Assembly: GCA_963978545.1 (NCBI GenBank)
Contig: OZ021733.1
Coordinates: forward strand, 28,271,330 to 28,335,329
Length of the DNA: 64,000 bases
Reading direction: 5' to 3'
From: Linyphia triangularis
Taxonomy: Eukaryota > Arthropoda > Arachnida > Araneae > Linyphiidae
Positions 46,385 through 57,308 of this stretch are shown one piece after another; positions within the stretch are counted from its first letter, which is position 1; the number at the start of each line of letters is the position of its first letter. Below the pieces are notes generated by a model, which was not told the DNA's origin, did no database searches, and was given only the letters and a program-made list of their open reading frames with translations. A program made the translations under genes and the position numbers.

Positions 46385-47075
46385 AAAAAATGCAATTTTT
46401 TTTCTTTGTCAATGCCAGACGAAATCGATCATATGGCCGCAAAAAATGAAAATATAACATGCGAGACAAGTAAGAAATGATTAAATAGTTTTTTACTATT
46501 TATAGAAAATAAAAGTAAACTTATTATAAAACATTCTAAAAAAATTCAAAAGTTTTGTATCATATTTAGTAATTTTTTAAAATTTTCAACAAAAAAAATT
46601 AAAAACAATTTAAATTTTCTTTTTGAAAAAAAAAAAAAAAAAAAGACTAAATTTGATACAAAAATAAATTTGGAATTTTTTTTAGAATGTTTATAAGATT
46701 ACTTTTATTTTCTATAATACTATACAAGTTTTATACTATATATTACTTTATATAAGTTTTATACTATATAATACTATTTATTACTTTTATTTTCTATAAT
46801 ACTATTTATTACTTTTATTTTCTATAATACTATATAAGTTTACTTTTATTTTCTATAATACTATATAAGTTTACTTTTATTTTCTATAATACTATATAAG
46901 TTTACTTTTATTTTCTATAATACTATATAAGTTTACTTTTATTTTCTATAAATAGTAAAAAACTGTTTATTCATTTCCTACTTGTCTCGCATGTCATATA
47001 TTCATTTTTTGTGTGTGGCCATACAATCGATTTCGTCTGGCATGCGAAAAAAAAATGCATTTTTTCTTTCTCAAA
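46385..47075. mobile_element. Foldback element with a minisatellite in one arm
   Basis: The left arm (about 46385-46560) and right arm (about 46665-47075) are inverted copies. They contain GCCAGACGAAATCGAT, GGCC, CATGCGAGACAAGTA and ACTATTTATAGAAAATAAAAG in mirrored order. The right arm carries an internal tandem expansion that the left lacks. Outer boundaries are uncertain. Confidence 0.75.
46700..46950 (+). repeat. 31-bp minisatellite in the foldback arm
   Basis: Units of TTTACTTTTATTTTCTATAATACTATATAAG repeated about seven times, the first ones partial. The unit derives from the arm sequence ACTTTTATTTTCTATAAATAGT. Confidence 0.9.
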
Positions 47076-47079
47076 AATT

Positions 47080-48760
47080 TCCCGATTTTTAATTTTTTTT
47101 TTTTTTTTTAATTTTTCAAAAATATTTTTTTGAAAGTTTCCAATCTTTTCAAAATATTTTTTTTTTCGCTCATTTATACTAACCATTTTTTGTATTGGTT
47201 TAAAATCATGAAGGTGTTGAAAGAGGGACAATATGAGTTTTATCAAAATCGTAGTCAAATTTATTTGAATGTATTATCAGACCACCTACGAAAATGTGAT
47301 AAAACGATACGCCTTGACTACTTCAAATTCTAATAACAATGCGACACTTTGATCGACAAGGTCACATAATATCTGTTCTTTTCAAATATCCTAGTCTGAT
47401 TATTGAAACACGCCTTCTGTCACCTGTTATACTTACACGTAAGATATTAACTCTCAGAGATTTAAAAAAATAGCTTTTGTTTCAAAGTTCAAACACAAAA
47501 GGTACCTATTGGAATTTTTTGTTGTCCATTGTTGAATATTTTTGGATAGCCAATGTACAGATGTAAGTTGTTTCATTTTTATTTTCTCAAATTATATATT
47601 TATTACAGATTCTTTTAAATATGAACGCTTTTTCTTCGATAACATTAAGTTGAAACTCTGAAGCTCATAGGGAACAAATAGCTATTGGGGCTTCGCAATA
47701 CAAAAATGAGTTTTAAAATTTATTTTTAGACTTTATGTTTACAAAATATATTGATAAGAGTCCATCGGTCGATATACCTGGAATATAACCAGTGAACTAA
47801 CAATATAGAGCAATACTACGATGTTTGTATATGAGGTAACTACAGGAGTTGCATTACCAAACAAAATCATGAAATGTTGCTTTTTGTTTTATCTATGAGG
47901 AAATTCTTTTGGGGTGATTTCATATTTTTTTCGCGTTAGTAATTCTTTTGGAATGTATTCACATGTACAATTTATAATTTCCATGTAAGTATTTCATTAT
48001 AAAGAATAATAACTGTCCGAAGGGTTTATGTCGCAAAATATTTAAAACAAATATTAGTACCACTGTGTAATTTTATTAGAGAATGAAATATTTTTAACTA
48101 AAAACATATGTTAAAATATTTAAAAACATTACCTTTAGAAAAAATATGTTTTGTTCCAATTTGTATTTCTGGTCAATAGAACTGCATATATAATATGTAA
48201 ACAATCATTCTGCTCATACGATTACTTTTTCAGTGATAGTTACTTTTAGTTTCGATTACAAAAAACTAAATATTTAAATGTGAATCGCATTACCCAAGAT
48301 TTAGGCTTGGTGCTGTTTTAATATTTTAAATACTTTTTCGTTTATTTTTATGAAGAGCTCTTAATATTTCTGTAGTTAGCGAATGGTTACAGAAACTTCA
48401 TTTATAAATTTTATTTATATTTTTTTTAACTTCTTGAAAAACTTTTTCCCAATTCTCATTAGTATATAAATTTGTGTTGCAATCGGTGTTTTATCAATAA
48501 AAAATAGGTAAAAACATATCAGCATTTTATCAATACTGTGAAGCTTTTTAAAAAAGACAGTAGCTTTAAAAGCTAGCTTTTAAACGTTGATGCTAAATTA
48601 AAGAATGGCACGCCAAGAGTGAATAACTTTTTACTATCGTTACAAATATCAAAATTACTTTTTAATAGGGTAAGAATAAAAAAAATTTGACTCATATTAA
48701 ACAATATTATTAGAGTATTTTAAGCTGTATATCCTGGTATTTTTTTTAAAAATAAAATTC
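47080..48760. other. AT-rich stretch, nothing recognised
   Basis: No supported gene, repeat end or RNA gene. Confidence 0.4.
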
Positions 48761-48769
48761 GCAATTCAT

Positions 48770-49010
48770 CATTAATAAAATTAACTAATTTAAAAATTAA
48801 TAAAATTAACTAATTTAAAAATTAATAAAATTAACTAATTTAAAAATTAATAAAATTAACTAATTTAAAAATTAATAAAATTAACTAATTTAAAAATTAA
48901 TAAAATTAACTAATTTAAAAATTAATAAAATTAACTAATTTAAAAATTAATAAAATTAACTAATTTAAAAATTAATAAAATTAACTAATTTAAAAATTAA
49001 TAAAATTTTA
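48770..49010 (+). repeat. 25-bp minisatellite
   Basis: About nine nearly identical tandem units of AATTAATAAAATTAACTAATTTAAA, so recently homogenised, with decayed half-units after 49005. Confidence 0.95.
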
Positions 49011-49011
49011 A

Positions 49012-49805
49012 AATTAATAACTTTTAAAATCAATAATTTTTAAAACTTTTTAAATCAATAACTCGACATAGAAAACTGATTCATACATACTGGGATTGAC
49101 TAAAGTAAAGAAAACATGCAGGAGCATATAGGGGTATTTGGCCACAAGTCAAAAATTAATACATTTTACAGCTTTTCTTAAAAGATAAATGTCTGCTGCA
49201 TCATAGCATGACCAAATTAATTCATTTTTAATATTATTTTTGACACAGTTTCAGTAAGATTTCTATCAATAACAACATTCCGCGTTTCTTAGTTTTGCTT
49301 TGTTTGATTTTCTTTAATTTACAGTTTTTAGCAGTTTCTAATTTTTAAAATACTGGATTTTCAAATTCAACGCATATACCATTATTTAAATGTAATATCT
49401 TGATCTGGAAATATCTATTTTTATTTTATTTAAATTCATTTATGCGGATATAGCGTTATTTTTTTTTTACATATAAAATGGGTAGATTAATAATTTTTTG
49501 CCCATTAGTGAACAATTCGTTTCATAGCCACTTATACAATACTTTATAAGCTATCTTTTAGATAAAATGTATTTCCCGACAACTACCACTGCATTTAATA
49601 AAGTGCAAATTTCTGATGATAGATGATGAAAATATAAACGAACATCAATTTGTAAGCTCATATTTTTGAATTTGCTCAGTAACAAACAGGAAAGAATAGT
49701 ATCTTTTAAAGTTCCACATAGGAGTATTTGAACGGAAAATCTGGCCAAAAATTCTTATGCAAATTTTTATCCCATTCGATTTGAAATGCGTTGATTATAT
49801 TTTCC
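49012..49805. other. AT-rich stretch, nothing recognised
   Basis: No supported feature. Confidence 0.4.
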
Positions 49806-49811
49806 CCTACG

Positions 49812-50000
49812 CCTTTTTTTATACCATATTTCAATTTTAAAACTCTGCATCACCCATTTCAAAACTTCAGTATATTTTACTCAACACTGTGCGAAATTGG
49901 CCAAGATTCGTAGCAACAGCCAAGCTACAACGGTCCACATCTGTATTGACCAGTGTCAAATCGATACTGGTCAGCGGATTTGGGATACTGGGAGAAAAAT
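49812..50000 (+). repeat. Dispersed TIR-like repeat family F, copy 3 (partial)
   Basis: ATTTCAATTTTAAAACTCTGCATCA, ACTTCAGTATATTTTACTCAACAC, GGCCAAGATTCGTAGCAACAGCC and the end GGATACTGGGA follow the right half of 6340-6668. Confidence 0.6.
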
Positions 50001-50097
50001 GTTTTGCACCTAAGTACACATAAAATAGAGAAACTTAAAAATAGTTTTTCTAAAAGTTTAATTTTTTATTTGAAAAGTTCTTTAATTATGATGTATA

Positions 50098-50223
50098 GTG
50101 ATGTACGCTAACGGGAGTTGAACCAGGGACTCCTAGATCAGTGGACAGGCGTGCTAACCACTAGACAAAAGTCACCACTAGTGTCTAGGTGTTGTATCTG
50201 TCATTTGTACATGAGACCACCCC
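50098..50223 (-). mobile_element. tRNA-like SINE family C, copy 3
   Basis: Best preserved copy. On the minus strand: GTCTCATGTACAAATGACAG, ACACCTAGACACTAGTGGTG, then GTCTAGTGGTTAGCACGCCT (A-box region) and GGTTCAACTCC (B box). The acceptor stem does not pair, so not a tRNA gene. Confidence 0.75.
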
Positions 50224-50234
50224 AGATGTATTAA

Positions 50235-50500
50235 CCCCTTGGGTACAGATTTATTAGGGAAAATTCTTGTGTTTTGAACGTTTGGTTCAAAACAATAAAG
50301 GAACTTTAAAGGAACACAGCCAAACAAATTATTTTTTTAAAGTATAGGTAAATCAACCGATGTTTGACTTAACCAATCATGGCTCTTTTGACATTAAAAT
50401 CCATTCAATCAACCTAGTTTGAATGACGAAATAGGTTCGTCATTATTAACAAGCAAAACAAGTGCATGACGAATCTCAGCCGTCAAATGTACCCAAAGGG
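50235..50500. mobile_element. TTAA MITE with CCC terminus (piggyBac-like), 1
   Basis: Inverted termini CCCCTTGGGTACA and CCCTTTGGGTACA within TTAA (50231-50234 and 50501-50504). No transposase. Confidence 0.85.
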
Positions 50501-50682
50501 TTAATTATACCAAATGAAGAACAATTATATTGGTGCATTTAAACTTTATATTAAAGGCATAGTTTGTTTTGAATTCCTAAAGAAGTAAACGAAACAATAA
50601 TTTGAAACAACTATCACTTTAATTCAAATACTTTTTCAAATAAAAAACACAAACAGGATGCAGACGATTTAGATCTCTTGCG

Positions 50683-50795
50683 ACGTCTTACTTGCAACTC
50701 TTAAAAGTGAGTCAAGTTGGCGAGATAAGTTTTGTCATCACAATGACGTAATATTTATTGCAAACTTAGCGTACTCTTAAAAGATGCAAGTAAGA
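50683..50795. mobile_element. Small hairpin MITE, family L
   Basis: CTTACTTGCAACTCTTAAAAGTGAG and, inverted, CTTACTTGCATCTTTTAAGAGTACG surround a CACAATGACGTAATA centre. Related units at 51035-51115 (partial) and 61303-61397. Confidence 0.65.
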
Positions 50796-51357
50796 TGTTA
50801 GCATGATTGAGAAGAAACCTAGTTATGGAGTTAATTATTTAAAAATTAAAATAATTTTTAATTCAGGTAAACTTAATCAGGTTACGTTTAAATTTTTTAA
50901 CTCATATCCATCAATATTATTTAAAAAAAACAGTAAAAAATTTGCAAATTTTTAATCCTATACCCCCTTAAACAATACATACAGTATTTTTACAACTTTA
51001 AGTTAAATTTTAATTTCCAAGGTCCTAGCAGACAAAATTAGCTTTATCATCACAGTGACGTAATATTTATTGCAAACTTAGCATACTTTTAAAAGATGCA
51101 AGTAAGATGTTAGAGTGGTTGAGAAGAAACCAAGTTATGGTGCTAATTATTTCAAAATTAAAATAATTTTTAATTCAGGTAAACTTGATCAGGTTACGTT
51201 TAAATTTTTTAACTCATATCCATCATTAATTTACAAAAACAGTAAAAAAAAATTAGCAAATTTTTAATCCTATTCTCCCTTAAACAATACATACAGTATT
51301 TTTACATCTTTAAGATAAATTTTAATTTCCAAGGTCCTAGCAGACAAAATTAGCTTG
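50734..51357 (+). repeat. 312-bp tandem duplication
   Basis: Two direct copies, 50734-51046 and 51047-51357, starting TCATCACARTGACGTAATAT and including TTCAGGTAAACTTRATCAGG and CCTTAAACAATACATACAGT. The CCCCCTTAAAC motif resembles the outer end of the TTAA MITEs. Confidence 0.9.
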
Positions 51358-51359
51358 AT

Positions 51360-51810
51360 ATATAAAAAAAAGGACTTTCCATTAGGTACACAAACGAAAC
51401 AAGGTTCTAATACTGTCCTTGTCAATGAAACTCAAAAACATAGCCCATACTCGCTCTACTGCTTTCAAAACAAATGGTAGCAAAAAAAAAAGCACTTGGA
51501 CTTGCCAAGTTTTCGTTTTTACGATCTGTCCCTTCTTTTGTTAGATCATTATTTTTTCTAATCTTTTCATCTAAGACTAATCTTCAGACTCAGGGACAGC
51601 ACAGCTGTTCATTGGGAATACAAATTACGTAAGGAAAACTCCAAACGCAAGGGAATTTTTAAGTTCCCATCCGCGAAGGTTGATGGTTTAAGGAGCGACA
51701 GAAAGGTTGAGGTGCGCTTGGATTCAGGAGGTTAGACAGTTACGCGAAAGATTAAAAATGTAATTTGTGTGTTATGGTGGTGTTTTTGGATTGCCGAAGG
51801 TTTCACTTGT
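51360..51810. other. No gene called
   Basis: Mixed composition, with a slightly GC-richer patch at 51590-51780 but no exon boundaries I trust. Confidence 0.35.
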
Positions 51811-51811
51811 G

Positions 51812-52630
51812 CAGATGAGGTTTGTAGATTTAGTATTGATTATTTTAACTTTTATCGTTTCGAATTAAATTTAATTATTATGTTGGAATGTTAAAACGGT
51901 TTTGAAACAAGTCGGTTATTTGAAAAACTCTAAGTCACTATTCGTTGAACCGACCAAACGGTATAGTGGTTAGCGTGCTAGCTTCTAAACCGCGAGGTTG
52001 CGGGTTCGAGTCCCGTGTTATTCATGGGTGTTTGTAAATGTATGTTGGCTTGTCTAATGACGAATGTTTCGGCGCTTTATAGCCCTTGTGTTGCTGACGG
52101 CGCCAGATAATCCGAAAACAACCAACCAAATCACTATTCGTTGAAATTTAGTTACCATAGGTAATCGATTTTAATTAGAATAGAAAACCGCTATAGGAAA
52201 GTTTTAAACACAACGCGGCTTTAAGGATCCTAGAATGTCACCATTTATTTCTCCGGTTTAGTGTGAAAAGTTGCCAACTTCCATTTGTCAAAGTTATCAG
52301 GAGAGCAAACCTTTTCCCTGTATAGATGAGGCTGGTAGTTTTAGTATTGTTTATTTTAACTTTTATTGTCTCGAATTAAATGGAATTATTACGTTGAAAT
52401 TTGAAACGGTATTGAAACGAGGCGGCTATTTGAAAAACTCCAGTAGTCACTTTTTGATGAAGTTTTGTTACCAGAGTAAATAGTTTGTTTTTTCGGAGAT
52501 AGGCAGTTAGTAAAGGAAGCTGCAATAGAAGAATTCTTTTAAACAGTGCGGCTTTCGGGATTCTAAAACGGCACCACTTTTTTGATGGTTTAGAGTGAAA
52601 AGGTGCAAATTTCAATTTGTCAAAGTGCAA
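51812..52630 (+). repeat. Tandem duplication of about 310 bp, first copy split by SINE A
   Basis: The first copy (51812-52310) and second copy (52319-52630) share AGATGAGG, TTTAGTATTG, TATTTGAAAAACTC and GTGAAAAG with CATTTGTCAAAG-type ends. The first copy is interrupted by the SINE A at 51950-52130, so the duplication either predates the SINE or was made from an empty copy. Confidence 0.85.
51950..52130 (+). mobile_element. tRNA-derived SINE family A, copy 2 (complete)
   Basis: 181 bp, with the A-box region TATAGTGGTTAGCGTGC, B box GGTTCGAGTCCC, TTCGGCGCTTTATAGCCC and an ACCAACCAAA end. Flanked by a perfect 15-bp duplication TCACTATTCGTTGAA (51935-51949 and 52131-52145). Good reference copy for the family. 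Confidence 0.95.
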
Positions 52631-52639
52631 ACCTTTTAA

Positions 52640-53090
52640 AGTACTAATTCAATATACACGTAGCATGGCCTTAATGTTGCCCTTGCGTCAGTAAACTCAA
52701 AAAAGCTAAACTAATTCAATACGAGCTTAGCGCGTTTGCATATCGCTTATTTACAACAATTTTTTTCAGTTATTTAGGTGCAGCTTTTATTAATTCATAT
52801 GTTTTCTCTTCCTGTTCACAAATACACCAAAAGTTATTTGAGACAAAAGTGGAGCTGACCCGATTCACTCTAAGGCGACGATTTAATAAACCATATTTCG
52901 TAAGAAAAGTTTTCTTGTATTCCCAAAGTTGTATTTTGATAAATTTATAGGACTTCTCAAATATAAAATTAACTAAAATGTAAATGATAATTACCCAAAA
53001 AATAAAAAAAGACAGTTTAAAAATTAACCTCCCTTCGCCACAAATGAAATCATTAAACTTCCCTCTTTTTTTTCGATTTTGTTTCTGTGT
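52640..53090. other. No gene seen
   Basis: AT-rich, no recognised feature before the microexon-like site. Confidence 0.4.
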
Positions 53091-53092
53091 AG

Positions 53093-53121
53093 CGCATCAA
53101 ACAAGCGACGATCTCAAGCAG
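53093..53121 (+). CDS. Speculative 29-nt microexon
   Basis: A strong polypyrimidine tract and acceptor (TTCGATTTTGTTTCTGTGTAG) precede 29 bases that end CAG|GTACAT, a usable donor. The length (two plus nine codons) would follow the exon at 33110-33260 in phase and read AHQTSDDLKQ without a stop. The composition differs from the flanks. Nearly 20 kb separates the two, and chance matches to splice signals are common, so this is a hypothesis only. Confidence 0.15.
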
Positions 53122-53124
53122 GTA

Positions 53125-54275
53125 CATGTCAAGAAAAAAATCTTCTATTATAAAAGATTTCTGAGGTCAAACCACATCAGTGGAAAAAACACATTTTATC
53201 TTCAAAATTAACGGAAATACAACTTATTAAAACGTGGAACTACTTTAAAAGACCTCTCATGAAAAAATTTAATGATTCAAGCCAAATTTATTTATATCCA
53301 GAATTAACGTAGTTCTAAGATTGTGAATTAATTGCAGGAATTTAAAACATGTTGGGAATTTTAGTCTACTTCCATAACGTTTAAAACAGATTTCAATAAG
53401 AAAGATAGCAATCAGCAACATATGAATTTACTTTTCCAAATAAATATATGGCTCACTCAATTTTAAAATATTCCTATTTTTAATTTTAAAGATAAGGTTA
53501 GTTTTAAATAAGGTAGATCCGTAGGTAAAATCCTATTTTTTATTATTATTTCTCTTAAAAAAAAGAAACTTGGTATACTATTGAACTAATCTAATATAAA
53601 CAATGTTCTGCAATTAAAAAATTAATTCTCCGTAAATTTATTTAAAAAATTAAATTTATTAAAAAAATTTAAGTGTTTTTTAAAAGCTTACTTTTTTTTT
53701 CATTTTGAAATACAACTTGGAAAAATTATATTTTAGAATGATTGAAGTGTAGTGAAAAAAACAACAAAAAAAAACAGTTTTAATTTTTTTTTTTTTTTTA
53801 AGTTGCAACTTTTAAAAAAAATTACATTTATTCATGGTTGGAGCGAATTTTTGGAAAAAATCGTAATTTTCATTACTATAAAATATATTAAAATACAAGT
53901 TTAATAATTTAGAAAGCTCTTCATAATATTATTAAGTATAATATTGTGTGTGTTTGACAAAAAGAATGAAAATTTTAAGTCTATATAGGAAAAGCCTTAG
54001 GATTTTTTCTGAGTCACAAATATGAAGAACTAAATTCCCAGTAAAATCGTAAAATGCATTTGATTATTAACAATACATACGAATACATGGCTGACAATAT
54101 ATGGAAATGCAAAAATGAAAATGCTTGAAAGTCACAGAGTTTTGACTTTTTGTGCATGTGTACATACATTTAGAACTGTTTTCGGCATTGAAACAAAATC
54201 ACAATTTTGAAGTTTTTTTACGAAATTCAAGGTTCGTATCTACCTTAACGTAATTTGACCTCAGGAACACTCACT
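53125..54275. other. AT-rich stretch, nothing recognised
   Basis: No supported feature. Confidence 0.4.
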
Positions 54276-54278
54276 TTT

Positions 54279-54345
54279 AAAATAAATTACCCATAAAAAA
54301 AACATAATCTTTTTATATTTTACCTTATTCTGAGTACTTTTGTAG
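54279..54345 (+). repeat. Dispersed repeat H, copy 3
   Basis: AATAAATTACCCATAAAAAA and ATTTTACCTTATTCTGAGTACTTTTG parallel 11021-11090. Confidence 0.45.
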
Positions 54346-55110
54346 TGAACACTGATGTCTTGTCTCTAATCGCAAAATAAATACAGGTGGTCATAAAGTT
54401 ACTTTGCCCTTATATGGACCTCTAGCGGCCGTTCCGTTCAACAGATCGATATGAGATTTCAGATTCACAGGTATGAGCTCGAGATTCTGTGAATGGCAAC
54501 AAAATGACGCTCACGATTGCGATTATAGTTACAGAAATTCGAAATTTTTGAATAGCAACACCTACTTTTTCCTGTCGTACAATTCTCAACTCATGCGGAA
54601 ACCCTTAAAGAGCATTGGAACGGTACGTGTATCACAAAAAAACGGACGCGTTATGAAAGAAAGAAAAAGAAAATATAAAGAAGAAGAAAAAAAAACAGCT
54701 CTGCGAACGGCCAACAGAATAAATGCAGCAACCATAGAACACCGCTTGCCAGACATTCAGCGTAGAAAACCGATAAAATTGCATCTGATGATACCCATGT
54801 GAACTTTGGCCTCTGTCTAATGCAAATCTTCCGCCCCGATCGTGTTTTTGTTGACCGTTCACAGAGCTATTTTTAGTGCTTGCATAAAGAGTCCGTTTTT
54901 TGTAATACACGTACCGTTCCAAAGCTCCTTAGGGTTTTCACATGCGCTGAGCATTTTGCGTTAGAAAAAAGTAGATGTTGCCATTTGAAAATTTCGAGTT
55001 TCTGTAACTATAACTGTAATCATAAGGGTCATTTTATTGCCATTCACAGAATCCCTAGCTCATACTTCTGAATAACTATACCTGAAATTTCATTTCGATC
55101 TGAAGAACGG

Positions 55111-55290
55111 TTGGTGGTTGTTTTCAGATTATCTGGCGCCGTCAGCAACACGAGGGCTATAATGCGCCGAAACATTCGTCATTTGACAAGCCAACATACA
55201 TTTACAAACACCCATGCCTAACACGGGACTCGAACCCGCAACCTCGCGGTCTAGAAGCTAGTAAGCTAACCACTATACCGTTTGGTCGGC
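55111..55290 (-). mobile_element. tRNA-derived SINE family A, copy 3
   Basis: Full SINE A on the minus strand: GCCGACCAAACGGTATAGTG, GGTTCGAGTCCCGTG, GGCGCCAGATAATCTG and an ACCAACCACCAA end. Its 5' end abuts the T6 run after the tRNA-Arg. It has no target duplication of its own; the duplication encloses tRNA plus SINE. Confidence 0.93.
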
Positions 55291-55296
55291 AAAAAA
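55291..55296 (-). terminator. Pol III terminator (T6) after tRNA-Arg
   Basis: A run of six T on the minus strand 20 nt after the tRNA 3' end, standard for Pol III termination. SINE A follows at once. Confidence 0.7.
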
Positions 55297-55315
55297 GTTA
55301 TTGGAAATGCACGTT

Positions 55316-55388
55316 CGTCCGCGACAGGATTCGAATCTGCAATCTTCTGATTCGAAGTCAGACGCCTTATTCGTTAGGCCACGCAGAC
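55316..55388 (-). tRNA. tRNA-Arg (anticodon TCG), possibly a retro-copy
   Basis: 73 nt. The acceptor stem GTCTGCG/CGCGGAC pairs fully (one U-G). The D arm is GCCT/AGGC. The anticodon arm TCTGA-CTTCGAA-TCAGA reads anticodon TCG, which decodes CGA. The T arm is GCAGA-TTCGAAT-CCTGT with one mismatch where family members have GG. That same change (G to A) weakens the Pol III B box (GATTCGAATCC), so it may be poorly transcribed. It lies inside a transposon arm, with a 2-nt leader between it and a target duplication, so it is probably a retroposed copy rather than an ancestral tRNA locus. Confidence 0.85.
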
Positions 55389-55459
55389 ACATCTGTTGAA
55401 CGGAAGGAAAGCTAGAGGTCCATACATCGGCAAAGTTTCTTTATGACCACTCTGTATAC

Positions 55460-55865
55460 TGCACAGCAATCTTTTTAGGGTACCCTGTATTTAGATAGAA
55501 GGAATGAATGTCAATGCTTGTGTCAATTAACCAACTATTTTTTGGCTCAGGAATTTAGAGTACCATATATTGTCGTGTCATTACTTTTTCAGTTTAAAGC
55601 ATCAAGGTGATGTTTAGTTACAATGGGAAGAAACACAAACAATCTCTCACCTTGGCAATAGTCCCATTCTTTCAAGAAAAAAAAAATCGTAGCAGCTAAC
55701 CTTTTAAAGAATGGAGATATGTCACCGAGATTTCATTTTTGTTTTACTTCGAAACTACTTAATTAAGATTAATGCATTTTAAAATAATGGGTATGTTTTC
55801 GCATCCACGTTAGATCATTCTGACTGTGCAGGTGGTCATAATTGAACTGACATTGTTAAGCACAG
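55460..55865. other. No gene seen
   Basis: About 400 bp without a recognised feature. Confidence 0.4.
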
Positions 55866-55868
55866 CAG

Positions 55869-56202
55869 TAGAGATGTTTACTTTTCTACGGATTTCCGTA
55901 GTTTTCATGGATTTTCCGTAGTTTTCACGGAATTTTACAGTTTTACGGATGTTCTTTCAAATCTACGGAAAAGACCTACGCGAAGCACCTTTTCTCGATC
56001 TTTTGTCAGTTCTCTTGAAATGCAACAATAAATTTCCCTAATGCCGAGATTTACCTTGTTTTCGCTGAGTGTTACGCTGATGTAATAGTCACTATTGTAT
56101 CTTGTAATCGTAATGTAAAAGTATAGGTCATGGGTAAACCGAAAACAGAAGTAAAGATCTGTAAAAACTACAGAAAAACCGTAGAAAAATTGACATCTAT
56201 TA
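55869..56202. mobile_element. Probable hAT MITE (TAGAGATGT termini)
   Basis: TAGAGATGTTTACTTTTCTACGG at the left and, inverted, TAGATGTCAATTTTTCTACGG at the right, both followed by repeated TTCCGTAGTTTT motifs. No 8-bp duplication seen. Confidence 0.6.
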
Positions 56203-56295
56203 CATTAGTCTAAAACCGATAAAATCAACAAATCTTCAAATAACTTTGTGTACATAGTACTATGAGAAAATGATGTATAAAAGTAAAAATATTAA

Positions 56296-56512
56296 CCTTT
56301 AACTGCTGTATGCGGTCTGACAGACCGCGAGTCATTTTTTATGAAATGCTTCTACCCTCTAAAATATTTCACCTTTGACTTAAAAATTAATTCTTCCGAT
56401 ATTATGATTTTTAAATTTTAATCTGATGTTTGTTAATTTGTTTGGCTTAGTATGGACCATGTGTTGCCCTAGCGCCAAAAATATCAAACCACCCAACCAC
56501 AGCAGTTTACGG
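56296..56512. mobile_element. TTAA MITE with CC terminus (piggyBac-like), 2
   Basis: Termini CCTTTAACTGCTGT and, inverted, CCGTAAACTGCTGT lie within TTAA (56292-56295 and 56513-56516). The left subterminal region has a GCGGTCTGACAGACCGC hairpin. Confidence 0.82.
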
Positions 56513-56519
56513 TTAAACA

Positions 56520-57240
56520 ATTAAAATTAAATAATATAAAAATGTTAAAAACTAATTCAAATATTTGGAAATAACATATTAAGGAGAATTTTACGATTGA
56601 TATTCAAAATTTGAGTAAATTACTTTTTTTGGGGGGCTAAAATATCATTAAGAATTTTAACTATTAAACTATTTTAACAAATGCAGTCCTTTTATCAAGA
56701 GCTATAAATAGCTATAAAAATTTAAAATGTGAACATTTTGTTAGCAGAATACAAGAAAAACAATCAATAAGTAATTTTTTATCGCAGTTACATTTGATAG
56801 TCGTAATCTGCCTCTGCGTCTTATTCACAGGTGAATTATAGATAAATCTGAGATATTTAATAATAGGACATATTTTCTTAATCTAGTCTATTAATTCTAT
56901 TGTTTTGAATGTTTTTATATCATTTTAAGTTTTACATTAATGTATTATGAGATAAGCTCGTTTGGATTTTTGACAAACTTCATGCATATTTCGAGATTTT
57001 TCATTTTCCCTCTCAATATATTTTCATAAATTTAAATAGAAAAAATTTAATGTTTTCTGCTATGTCATACGCAGTCGCTCTGTTCTCATGATTGTCTAAA
57101 ATAAACGATGTTTCAAGTAATCACCAAATCACGGGAAATTTAATTTATGTGTTTGGTTGCTATGTGCTTTAATAAATGATCTTTTTAAACATACAAACTA
57201 TAAAAGGGGTAAAGAAATCTTACAAGATTTCTTCAAAATT
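56520..57240. other. AT-rich stretch, nothing recognised
   Basis: No supported feature. Confidence 0.4.
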
Positions 57241-57308
57241 TGTATACAGGGTAATTCAGAATTCTCTCCCAGGTATCGAAGCAAGGACTGGACTTTTCGG
57301 CAGGAACT

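Larger units (their letters stand above)
54384..55454. mobile_element. Mariner-type foldback with TA duplication
   Basis: Termini CAGGTGGTCATAAAGTTACT and, inverted, CAGAGTGGTCATAAAGAAAC inside TA (54382-54383 and 55455-55456). The inverted arms extend about 300 bp each, through ATGGACCTCTAGC, GTTCCGTTCAACAGATCG, GATTCTGTGAATGGCAA and AACGGTACGTGTA. The right arm is interrupted by a tRNA/SINE insertion (55111-55390). Open frames of about 60-110 codons on both strands reflect the arms. Confidence 0.88.

Noticed and set aside
51950..52020. SINE heads as functional tRNA genes
   Set aside because: A and B boxes are present, but the acceptor stems do not pair in families A, B, C and D.
54473..54922. 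Antiparallel frames of 109 and 96 codons
   Set aside because: They lie over the two inverted arms of a mariner foldback and mirror one another.
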